From contig JACOEL010000010.1 in the NCBI GenBank assembly GCA_024998625.1, positions 62,001 to 126,000 of the forward strand: a stretch of DNA of 64,000 nucleotides, in the 5' to 3' direction. A model generated the notes under the pieces. It ran no database searches. It saw only the letters and a list, made by a program, of their open reading frames with translations, and had not been told where the DNA came from. Made by a program: the position numbers and the translations under genes. The stretch is from Nitrospira sp. GTDB taxonomy: Bacteria; Nitrospirota; Nitrospiria; Nitrospirales; Nitrospiraceae. Positions 36,203-43,847 of the stretch are shown in pieces. How positions within the stretch are numbered: the first letter of the stretch is position 1; each line of letters begins with the position of its first letter.

Positions 36203-37153
36203 ATGCGTATCGTATTCATGGGGACTCCTGACTTTGCCGTGCCGTCCCTAGAGGCCTTGCTTAAGTCGGAACACGAGGTAGTCGGCGTGGTCACTCAGCC
36301 TGATCGACCGAAGGGGCGCGGTCAGGAAGTGGTTTTCTCGCCCGTGAAAGTGGTCTGCCAGCGCGAGGGAATTCCGGTGCTGCAGCCTCTCAAGATGAAG
36401 GACCCGGCCTTTCTTGACGCACTGCGTCAGTGGAGACCGGATGTCATTGCCGTCACGGCCTACGGTCGTATTCTGCCTCCGGCGATTCTGACAATGCCGC
36501 CTCGTGGTTGCATCAACGTGCATGGATCGCTCCTCCCAAAGTACCGCGGGGCAGGACCTATTCAATGGGCCATCATCAGGGGAGAACAGCAAACCGGCAT
36601 CACGACCATGTTTATGGCTGAGGGAATGGATACCGGCGACATGTTGTTACAGGAAACGGTGGAGATCCGTGCCGAGGATACGGCCGGCACGCTGGCCCCT
36701 CGGTTAGCCGAGGTCGGCGGACGATTGTTGGTTGAAACCTTACGCCGCCTTGAGGCTGGCACGCTGACGCCTCAACCGCAGGATGATGCACGGGCGACCA
36801 TGGCGCCATTGCTTAAGAAGGAAGACGGTGCGGTCGATTGGAGCTTGCCGGCCACGGAGATTGCGAATTGTGTGCGCGGCCTGTCTCCCTGGCCCGGCGC
36901 CTATACCTATGTGAACGGGGAACGGTGGGTGCTCTGGCGCGTGGCGGTGGAGCAGGAGGATTCCGGCGCGGTTCCCGGGACGGTGACGAAGGTGAGCAAG
37001 GACCGGGTTGAGGTAGCGACCGGCAAAGGGACGATCCAGCTGATCGATATTCAACCATCCAATAGCCGACGGATGACGACGGCGCAGTATCTGGCCGGCC
37101 ATCGACTGGCCGAGGGCCTCAAACTACAAACTATGCCCCCATCACAGGACTAA
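36203..37153 (+). CDS. fmt: Methionyl-tRNA formyltransferase Fmt
   Basis: Formylates Met-tRNAfMet with 10-formyl-THF. From the ATG at 36203 it is 316 aa; the GTG two codons upstream is possible. It has MRIVFMGTPDFAVPSLEALL, VTAYGRILPPAIL, INVHGSLLPKYRGAGPIQWAIIRGEQQTGIT (active-site region) and MDTGDMLLQE. It is divergent from the initiator tRNA it acts on. rsmB and rpe follow. Confidence 0.96.
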   Translation: MRIVFMGTPDFAVPSLEALLKSEHEVVGVVTQPDRPKGRGQEVVFSPVKVVCQREGIPVLQPLKMKDPAFLDALRQWRPDVIAVTAYGRILPPAILTMPPRGCINVHGSLLPKYRGAGPIQWAIIRGEQQTGITTMFMAEGMDTGDMLLQETVEIRAEDTAGTLAPRLAEVGGRLLVETLRRLEAGTLTPQPQDDARATMAPLLKKEDGAVDWSLPATEIANCVRGLSPWPGAYTYVNGERWVLWRVAVEQEDSGAVPGTVTKVSKDRVEVATGKGTIQLIDIQPSNSRRMTTAQYLAGHRLAEGLKLQTMPPSQD

Positions 37154-37213
37154 TCGCGCGCCCGCCATTGCGTCCTATCGACTATCTTCTCGCCATGATC
37201 ATCCTTTCCGAAC

Positions 37214-38626
37214 ATGGCATCTGATCTTCCCCCATCACAATCGGGCGGGGTTGTATCCGTCGGGCGCCGCGCCGCCATGAGGGCCCTGCTGGCGATCGAC
37301 AAAGCGGGTATGTTGGGAGATGACCTATTCGATCAGGTGTCTTCACGCGACTCGTTGGATCTGCGCGATCGGGCCTTCATGGTTGAACTTGTGCGGGGAG
37401 TCTTACGATATCGTGGGACTCTCGACTGGCGACTGGGTCTGTTGTCGGATCGGCGGATCGCGACACTGCCCACCATGGTTCAGACCATTCTGCGTCTCGG
37501 CGCCTATCAACTCCTGTACTTGGACCGGGTTCCGGAGTCCGCTGCCGTGAACGAGTCTGTGCAGATGACGAAGCAGCAGAGCCGTCGTCTGGGTCGGGAT
37601 TGGAGCGGCTTCGTGAATGCGGTGCTGAGGGCTCTGCTTCGATCCCCCGAACCGGCTTGGCCCGAGGCGGGCAGCCATCCCGTTGAGGCTTTGGCCGTGC
37701 AGTATTCCTGTCCGGCCTGGCTTGTGGAGCGTTGGTGTCGTCGCCTGGGTGCCGAACGCGCTGAGGCCTTGTGCCGTGCGTCGGTGGAAGTGCCTCCGCT
37801 GACGCTGCGTGTGAATACGCTTCGAACATCCCGCGCCGCATTGTTGGCCGACTTGGCTGCGGCGCAGGTGGAGGCCGGCCCGACGTCAATCAGCGAAGTC
37901 GGTATTCAACTGTCTCGCTCCTGCTCGGTCCTCGATTTGCCGGGATACGCGGAGGGACGGTTTTATGTGGAGGATGAGGCCGGGCAGCTAATTCCGTTGT
38001 TGTTGGATGTGCAGCCGGGGCAACGGGTGCTGGACGCCTGCGCAGCGCCGGGCGGCAAGGCCACCCACATAGCGGCGCTCATGGAGAATCGAGGCGAAAT
38101 CGTAGCGGTGGATCGGGCCTCGACGAGACTCGATCTTGTGATGGCCAATTGTCGTCGTCTCGGAGTGAAGGTCCTGGTGCCCCTGGCCGGTGATTTACGC
38201 GCGTTGGTCGGTGCAGGGATCGTGTCCCATCCGATGTTGTCCCGATCGTTCGACCGCATTTTGCTGGATGCTCCGTGCAGCGGCCTCGGTGTATTGCGGC
38301 GTCACCCGGAAGGGAAGTGGTATAAGACGTCGGAGTCCATCGCGCAGCATCGGCAGATGCAGATGGAATTGCTTGCGGTGACGAGCGGTCTCTTGCGACC
38401 CGGAGGGGTGTTAGTCTATAGTACCTGCTCGATCGAACCGGAAGAAACCGAGTCGATCATCGACGAGTTTTGTCATTCTCATCATCAATTTCAGCGTGAG
38501 TCGATCGCGCCCTGGTTACCCCCGGCCGGACTGCCGTTCGTGACCCCTCGAGGGGATCTGTCTACGATGGCCAATAGGAACAGAATGGATCTGTTTTTCG
38601 CCGCCCGCGTGCGGAGGAGCCAGTAA
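37214..38626 (+). CDS. rsmB: 16S rRNA (cytosine-967-C5)-methyltransferase RsmB
   Basis: Methylates C967 of 16S rRNA. The 470-aa protein has an N-terminal NusB-like RNA-binding domain (RAAMRALLAID...LRDRAFMVELVRGVLR) and a SAM methyltransferase domain with LDACAAPGGKATHIAALM, LLDAPCSGLGVLRRHPEGKW and the catalytic Cys in YSTCSIEPEE. It lies 60 bp after fmt, the usual fmt-rsmB order. Its TAA overlaps the rpe ATG. Confidence 0.95.
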   Translation: MASDLPPSQSGGVVSVGRRAAMRALLAIDKAGMLGDDLFDQVSSRDSLDLRDRAFMVELVRGVLRYRGTLDWRLGLLSDRRIATLPTMVQTILRLGAYQLLYLDRVPESAAVNESVQMTKQQSRRLGRDWSGFVNAVLRALLRSPEPAWPEAGSHPVEALAVQYSCPAWLVERWCRRLGAERAEALCRASVEVPPLTLRVNTLRTSRAALLADLAAAQVEAGPTSISEVGIQLSRSCSVLDLPGYAEGRFYVEDEAGQLIPLLLDVQPGQRVLDACAAPGGKATHIAALMENRGEIVAVDRASTRLDLVMANCRRLGVKVLVPLAGDLRALVGAGIVSHPMLSRSFDRILLDAPCSGLGVLRRHPEGKWYKTSESIAQHRQMQMELLAVTSGLLRPGGVLVYSTCSIEPEETESIIDEFCHSHHQFQRESIAPWLPPAGLPFVTPRGDLSTMANRNRMDLFFAARVRRSQ

Positions 38627-39330
38627 TGGCCAGTCGGACGGTACGTATTGCTCCCTCCATCTTGTCGGCGGATTTCGCGCGCCTGGCCGAAGAGGTTGCG
38701 CGGGTGGAGGACGCCGGGGCCGACTGGTTGCACATCGATGTTATGGACGGGCACTTCGTGCCGAACCTGACCGTCGGACCGCCGATCGTCGAAGCCCTGA
38801 GAAAGGTCACCGGCCTGCCGTTGGATGTGCATCTGATGATGACGAATCCGGATGCGTTTATCGGGGAGTTTGCCGAGGCGGGCGCCGATTATCTGACCGT
38901 ACATGTGGAAACCTGCCCGCACCTGCATCGGACGGTGCAATCGATCAAAGAGAGGGGCGTGAAGGCAGGTGTGACGTTGAACCCGGCCACGCCGGCCGGT
39001 ACCCTTTCGGAAATCGTCCGCGATGCCGATCTCATCCTCATCATGTCCGTGAATCCCGGATTCGGCGGGCAGAAGTTTATTGCCTCGTCGTTACACAAGA
39101 TCGCCGAGGTCAGGGCCCTGATCGATCGCACCGGGAGCCGGGCGCTGCTGGAGGTAGACGGAGGTGTGAAGCCGGACAACGTCAAAGAGATTCTCGCCGC
39201 CGGCGCCGAAGTGCTGGTTGCGGGGTCGGCCGTATTTTCCACGGATGACTATGCCGCTGCCATTACGGCGCTCAGAGCCGGACATGAGCCTGCTGCTCGC
39301 ACCGAGAGGGTTGCCACCGCTCAGCGATAG
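38626..39330 (+). CDS. rpe: Ribulose-phosphate 3-epimerase
   Basis: Interconverts ribulose-5-phosphate and xylulose-5-phosphate in the pentose phosphate and Calvin cycles. The 234-aa TIM barrel shows IAPSILSADFARL, HIDVMDGHFVPNLTVGPP (metal His and Asp), DVHLMMTNPD, MSVNPGFGGQKFI and LEVDGGVKPDN. It overlaps rsmB by one base (TAATG), indicating coupling. Confidence 0.97.
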   Translation: MASRTVRIAPSILSADFARLAEEVARVEDAGADWLHIDVMDGHFVPNLTVGPPIVEALRKVTGLPLDVHLMMTNPDAFIGEFAEAGADYLTVHVETCPHLHRTVQSIKERGVKAGVTLNPATPAGTLSEIVRDADLILIMSVNPGFGGQKFIASSLHKIAEVRALIDRTGSRALLEVDGGVKPDNVKEILAAGAEVLVAGSAVFSTDDYAAAITALRAGHEPAARTERVATAQR

Positions 39331-39357
39331 AAGAGGCGTCAGACCACACCCTTGTTC

Positions 39358-40902
39358 ATGGATAATCTTCATCCCCTCGAAAGCAAAGTGCTGCTGGCGT
39401 TGACCCGGCAGCCGGACGCGCCTCCTACGCTTGATCACCTTGCGGAATCCACCGGGCTGGAGCCGTCGCAGTTGAGCATGGCCGTCGAATGGCTGCTCGC
39501 CAAATCGCTGATTGCCGTGCATGCGGAAACCGTCGCGCATATCGCATCTTTGACGCCGATCGGCGAATTGTTCTTTGAGAAATATGCCCCGATTGAGCGA
39601 GTGCTCTCTGCGGCGCGGGAAGCCGGCCAGACCGGTAGGCGTCTCACGATTCAGGACATTCAGACCAAGGAGGCACTTGAACCGTCCGATGTGAGCAAGG
39701 CAGTCGGTACCCTCAAAAAAGAAGGCGCGATTCTGATTGTCCAAGGTGGCTGCATTGAGAGCACCGGCCGCAACAGTGCCACCGCCGAGGCCATGCGTTC
39801 GTTGCTGCAGGAGTTGCGGAGCGGCCAGCGGGAGCTGACGTCTATTTCCGAACCGCTTCGGAGCGTGCTCCAGCAACATGCGGTGAAGCGCGGGAATGCG
39901 CGAGAGCCGTTTCGGATCGATGAGCGGGTAACCCGATCGTTCCTGCTGACTCCTGCCGGGCAAGAGGTGGCCGAGCAGCTGTCCCGCGACGGCGTGGCGG
40001 AGGAAGTGTCGCAATTGACACCGGAGTTGTTGAAGGAAGGCGTCTGGCGGACGAAACGGTTTCGAAAGTATACGATCAGTCTACGGGCTCCGAGAATTGC
40101 GGCGGGCAAACGCCATCCCTATCGCGAGTTTCTGGATCTCGTCAAACTCAAGCTGGTCAGTATGGGTTTCCAGGAAATGCGCGGGACCCTTGTCGAGACT
40201 GAATTCTGGAATATGGATGCGCTGTTTATGCCGCAGTTTCATCCGGCCCGCGACATTCATGATGTCTATTTCGTGAAAAATCCGACGCACGCCCGTACGA
40301 TCGAGGAGCCGTACCTGACGCAGGTGACACAGGTGCATGAACGAGGGGCGGGGGCCGGATCGACGGGTTGGGGTTATACTTTCGATGCCGAGCGCGCAAA
40401 ACGTTTGGTGTTGCGGAGCCAAGGGACCGCCGTGTCGGCTCGAAGGCTGGCATCCGGCGCGTCCGTGCCGGGGAAGTATTTTTCCATCGCCCGCTGCTTT
40501 CGTTATGACCAAGTTGATGCGACCCATGCCACGGACTTTTTTCAGGTGGAAGGGATTGTGTTAGGGGCAGACATCAATTTCAGGACCCTGCTTGGGTTGT
40601 TGAATCTGTTTGCCCGGGAAGTGGCGCAAGCCAAGGAAGTCAAATTTCTTCCGGCCTATTTCCCCTTCACCGAACCGTCCGTCGAGATGCATGTGCGCCA
40701 TCCGAAGTTGGGATGGATGGAATTGGGTGGCGCCGGCTTATTCCGGCCCGAAGTGACGACCCCGCTCGGTGTCTCTGTGCCGGTCATTGCCTGGGGGCTT
40801 GGCCTCGATCGTATGGCGATGGTGGCGCTGGGGATTCACGACATTCGCGATCTGTTCTCGGCCGACCTCGAATTCATCCGCACCATGCGGGGAAGTTTTT
40901 AG
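39358..40902 (+). CDS. pheS: Phenylalanyl-tRNA synthetase alpha subunit, archaeal/eukaryotic type
   Basis: Charges tRNA-Phe as (alpha-beta)2. From the ATG at 39358 it is 514 aa, far longer than typical bacterial PheS (about 330-350), because the first 200 residues are winged-helix domains, as in archaeal and eukaryotic enzymes. The class II core has GTLVETEFWNMDALFMPQFHPARDIHDVYF (motif 1 region), FRYDQVDATHATDFFQVEG (motif 2) and WGLGLDRMAMVALGI (motif 3). The pheT gene follows after 12 bp and is of the same type. Confidence 0.93.
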   Translation: MDNLHPLESKVLLALTRQPDAPPTLDHLAESTGLEPSQLSMAVEWLLAKSLIAVHAETVAHIASLTPIGELFFEKYAPIERVLSAAREAGQTGRRLTIQDIQTKEALEPSDVSKAVGTLKKEGAILIVQGGCIESTGRNSATAEAMRSLLQELRSGQRELTSISEPLRSVLQQHAVKRGNAREPFRIDERVTRSFLLTPAGQEVAEQLSRDGVAEEVSQLTPELLKEGVWRTKRFRKYTISLRAPRIAAGKRHPYREFLDLVKLKLVSMGFQEMRGTLVETEFWNMDALFMPQFHPARDIHDVYFVKNPTHARTIEEPYLTQVTQVHERGAGAGSTGWGYTFDAERAKRLVLRSQGTAVSARRLASGASVPGKYFSIARCFRYDQVDATHATDFFQVEGIVLGADINFRTLLGLLNLFAREVAQAKEVKFLPAYFPFTEPSVEMHVRHPKLGWMELGGAGLFRPEVTTPLGVSVPVIAWGLGLDRMAMVALGIHDIRDLFSADLEFIRTMRGSF

Positions 40903-40914
40903 GACGACGACACC

Positions 40915-42633
40915 ATGCCCACGATTTCCCTTCAACGAGACGATCTCGAAGCCTTGATTGCCGGACCGGACGAAAAGCCGGCGCGCATTCCGCTCGATCA
41001 GCTTGAGCAATGGCTGATGTTGGTAAAGGGAGAGTTGAAGGGACACAATTCAGACACCGGCGAGTTGCGGATCGAGTTGCAAGACAGCAATCGTCCGGAC
41101 CTGTGGTGTTGTGAAGGTATCGCCAGGCAGATCCGGATCAAGCAGCGTGGCTCGGCGATATCCTACCCCTTCTTCAAGAAACCGAAGCGGGTCGCGGGGA
41201 AGCTGGTTGTGGCGCAGGGAATGGACCAGGTTCGTCCGTACGTGGCCGCTTGCACGGCGGTCGGATATCGCGTGACGGTATCCGGTCTGACGCAGCTCAT
41301 TCAAACCCAGGAAAAATTGGCGGATATTTTCGGGCGTAAGCGACGCACGGTGTCCATCGGGTTATATCGGTTGGCTCCCATCGTGTTTCCCGTCTCATAT
41401 GATCTGGTCAAGCCGGACGACGTACGATTCACGCCGCTCGGCATGGAGACCTTAATGACGCTCCGGGAGATCCTCATGGTCCATCCCAAAGGCGTGGAGT
41501 ACGGTGGTATCGTCGGTGCCCATGACCGGCTTCCTGTGCTGCGGGACGCCAAGGGGCAGGTATTGTCTTTCCCCCCGATCATTAACAGCCGGGAAATCGG
41601 CGAGGTCCGGGCCGGGGATGATGAATTGTTCGTCGAAGTGACCGGGACCGATCTCTCGATGGTCGCATTGACGCTGAATATTTTTGCCGCCAATCTCGCG
41701 GATCGCGGCGCGGTGATCACGCCGATCGAAATTCATTCGCCTGTGAAAACCGGTTTCGGTCGTCGCTGGAGTACGCCGATCGATTTCGGGGCACCCCGGA
41801 CGATTCCTCTCAAGGCCATCGAGTCGGCCTTGGGGGAGGCCCTGGGTGGCAAGGAAGTCACCTCGGCGCTCAAGTCCTATGGGTACACGGTAAAGTCGGC
41901 CGGGCAAAAGGTGGCTGTGCAACTACCGCCCTACCGGAACGATCTGCTGCATACGGTCGATGTGGTGGAGGATGTGGCCATCAGTCAAGGATACGCCAGG
42001 TTTGCCCCCGTCATGCCCTCGCAGTTTACGGTGGGGGGGCTGTCGCGTTTGGAACAGATGGCCGACCGGGTTCGGCATCTCATGGTGGGTCTGGAATTTC
42101 AGGAAATCATTTCCAACATCATGGGCTCTCATCAGGACTTTTGCACACGCATGCGTCTGGATGGCACCGAGTGGGCGAAGGTGGTGGAAGTGGATAACGT
42201 GATGTCTCTCAGCTACTCCTGTCTGCGCCAGTGGATTACGCCATCGTTGTTGCAAGTGGAAACCAATTCAAGCCGGGCGTTCTATCCGCACCGCATGTTT
42301 GAGGTCGGGGAAGTGGCTATTCCTGATGCGAGTGCCGATGTCGGATCCCGGACCGTGACGATGTTGGGCGCCGTGATTGCTCATGCCGGCGCACACTTCT
42401 CAGAAATTCATTCCTGTCTGGATCTGCTGCTGTATTACCTGGATCGCTCCTTCACCCTGGAGCCGGTGGATCATCCCTCATTTCTCGATGGTCGAGCCGG
42501 AACGATCGTCTCAAACGGGCGGGTGATTGGGTTGTTGGGCGAATTGCATCCCGAGGTGCTGGAGCACTGGCAAATCGGAGTCCCGGCGGTGGCGCTGGAG
42601 TTGGAAATCGATCGACTTCTGGAAGAGGTGTGA
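40915..42633 (+). CDS. pheT: Phenylalanyl-tRNA synthetase beta subunit, archaeal/eukaryotic type
   Basis: The 572-aa beta subunit is much shorter than bacterial PheT (about 800 aa): the N-terminal EMAP-type tRNA-binding domain and the C-terminal anticodon-binding FDX-ACB domain are absent, the architecture of archaeal and eukaryotic PheT. It has B3/4-like and B5 regions (PLKAIESALG; YRNDLLHTVDVVEDVAISQGY) and LELEIDRLL at the end. It forms one transcription unit with pheS and is tail to tail with rplT. Confidence 0.92.
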   Translation: MPTISLQRDDLEALIAGPDEKPARIPLDQLEQWLMLVKGELKGHNSDTGELRIELQDSNRPDLWCCEGIARQIRIKQRGSAISYPFFKKPKRVAGKLVVAQGMDQVRPYVAACTAVGYRVTVSGLTQLIQTQEKLADIFGRKRRTVSIGLYRLAPIVFPVSYDLVKPDDVRFTPLGMETLMTLREILMVHPKGVEYGGIVGAHDRLPVLRDAKGQVLSFPPIINSREIGEVRAGDDELFVEVTGTDLSMVALTLNIFAANLADRGAVITPIEIHSPVKTGFGRRWSTPIDFGAPRTIPLKAIESALGEALGGKEVTSALKSYGYTVKSAGQKVAVQLPPYRNDLLHTVDVVEDVAISQGYARFAPVMPSQFTVGGLSRLEQMADRVRHLMVGLEFQEIISNIMGSHQDFCTRMRLDGTEWAKVVEVDNVMSLSYSCLRQWITPSLLQVETNSSRAFYPHRMFEVGEVAIPDASADVGSRTVTMLGAVIAHAGAHFSEIHSCLDLLLYYLDRSFTLEPVDHPSFLDGRAGTIVSNGRVIGLLGELHPEVLEHWQIGVPAVALELEIDRLLEEV

Positions 42634-42664
42634 CGGGAGAATCCGTTCGATCAGGACTCTCCCG
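42634..42664. terminator. Hairpin between convergent pheT and rplT
   Basis: CGGGAGA (42634-42640) and TCTCCCG (42658-42664) form a perfect 7-bp stem with a 17-nt loop directly after the pheT stop. There is no T-tract, so termination strength is doubtful. Confidence 0.35.
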
Positions 42665-42692
42665 CCACAGAACGTTCGTGCGGACGTAACCG

Positions 42693-43061
42693 TTAGCTCG
42701 CGGCAGTCGCGAGTTGCTGCTTGGCCACCCCGACGAGTTTCTCAAATCCCGCCATATCTCGGATCGCCATATCGGACAACACTTTTCGATCCAGCAGGAT
42801 ATTCGCCTTCTTCAGGGCGTTCATGAAGCGGCTATACGCGATCCCATGCAGGCGGGTCGCCGCGCTGATGCGTGCGATCCAGAGCTGGCGGAAATCGCGC
42901 TTGCGATGCTTTCGTCCGACGTAGGCATAGGCCTGCCCCTTGTCGACCGACTCGGTTGCTGTTCGGAACAGCCGGCTCTTCGCGCCGTACTGGCCTTTCG
43001 CCAGTTTCAAGCGCTTCTTTCGCCGCTGTCGTGTTTTGGGACCACCTTTTGTACGAGGCAT
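42693..43061 (-). CDS. rplT: 50S ribosomal protein L20
   Basis: L20 of the large subunit, required for 50S assembly and in many bacteria an autoregulator of the infC-rpmI-rplT operon. The 122-aa protein opens MPRTKGGPKTRQRRKKRLKLAKGQYGAKSRLFRTA and has YVGRKHRKRDFRQLWIARI, both family signatures. It lies 45 bp after rpmI. Confidence 0.98.
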   Translation of the reverse strand: MPRTKGGPKTRQRRKKRLKLAKGQYGAKSRLFRTATESVDKGQAYAYVGRKHRKRDFRQLWIARISAATRLHGIAYSRFMNALKKANILLDRKVLSDMAIRDMAGFEKLVGVAKQQLATAAS

Positions 43062-43106
43062 CGGGAGCTACTCCTTTTTCAGATCCTGTTCACGGCACAG
43101 TCGTCG

Positions 43107-43304
43107 TTATTGCGGAAGGATGCGGTTCAGTGCTGGGGTCGAGGCAGCGGACACCTCAACGGCCCCCTTCAGGTTCCGCTTGCGGTCGCGCGGTTTCCCG
43201 GTGAGCAAATGCCGACCGCCGGCCTTTCGACGAACCAGCTTCCCCGTTCCTGTGCGTCGAAACCGTTTCTTCGCGCCACTGTGGGTTTTCATTTTTATTT
43301 TCAT
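43107..43304 (-). CDS. rpmI: 50S ribosomal protein L35
   Basis: L35; 65 aa with the family motif MKTHSGAKKRFRRTGTGKLVRRKAGGRHLLTGK. The ORF starts at MKIKMKTHSG; relatives usually begin MPKMKTHSG, so the start is consistent. It lies between infC and rplT, 33 bp after infC. Confidence 0.96.
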   Translation of the reverse strand: MKIKMKTHSGAKKRFRRTGTGKLVRRKAGGRHLLTGKPRDRKRNLKGAVEVSAASTPALNRILPQ

Positions 43305-43337
43305 GCGTTCATTCCTTCCTTGTGTGCGCTCGGCACA

Positions 43338-43844
43338 CTATTTGGGAGCCAGAATCATGATCAGGCTCCGCCCTTCCATTCGTGGCGCAAACTCCACGGT
43401 CCCTGCTTCCGTACATTGCTGAATCACGCTGGCCATCATCGTGCGACCCATTTCCTGATTGGCCATTTCGCGCCCGCGATAGGTCAACGTCACCTTGGTC
43501 TTGTTGCCGTCGGCCAGGAATTCCTTGATCTGCCGGATTTTGATCTCGAGATCGTGCTTATCGGTGCGGGGTCGCAACTTGATCTCCTTAACCTGCGTCG
43601 ATTTCTGGTGACGCCGGCTCTGGTGATCTTTCTTGCTGAGCTCGAATTTATACTTCCCATAGTCCATGATGCGGCAAACCGGCGGCTGCGAGGTCGGAGC
43701 CACCTCAACAAGATCGTAACCCCCCTCCTGGGCCTTGTTAAAGGCCTCTACGGTCGGCAGTATACCTAGTTGCTCGCCTTCAGGACCGATGACACGAACT
43801 TCCCGAATCCTGATTTCCCGGTTTACACGTAATTTAGGGACGAT
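43338..43844 (-). CDS. infC: Translation initiation factor IF-3, with non-AUG (ATC) start
   Basis: IF-3 binds 30S and checks the start codon. The first ATG in frame (43703) would cut off the N-terminal domain. Reading upstream gives VPKLRVNREIRIREVRVIGPEGEQLGILPTVEAFNKAQEGGYDLVEVAP, the whole conserved N-domain, and the only reasonable start is ATC at 43844-43842, with GAGGTG 6 bp upstream. This gives 168 aa, the normal size. Rare start codons in infC support autoregulation by IF-3 in E. coli, and the same may hold here. The ATC starts 3 bp after the thrS TGA, and the ribosome binding site lies in the end of thrS. Confidence 0.92.
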   Translation of the reverse strand: MVPKLRVNREIRIREVRVIGPEGEQLGILPTVEAFNKAQEGGYDLVEVAPTSQPPVCRIMDYGKYKFELSKKDHQSRRHQKSTQVKEIKLRPRTDKHDLEIKIRQIKEFLADGNKTKVTLTYRGREMANQEMGRTMMASVIQQCTEAGTVEFAPRMEGRSLIMILAPK

Positions 43845-43847
43845 AGG

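Noticed and set aside
42714-43769. 351-codon plus-strand open frame opposite rplT, rpmI and infC
   Set aside because: Spans three ribosomal and initiation factor genes in antisense; no ribosome binding site or motif.
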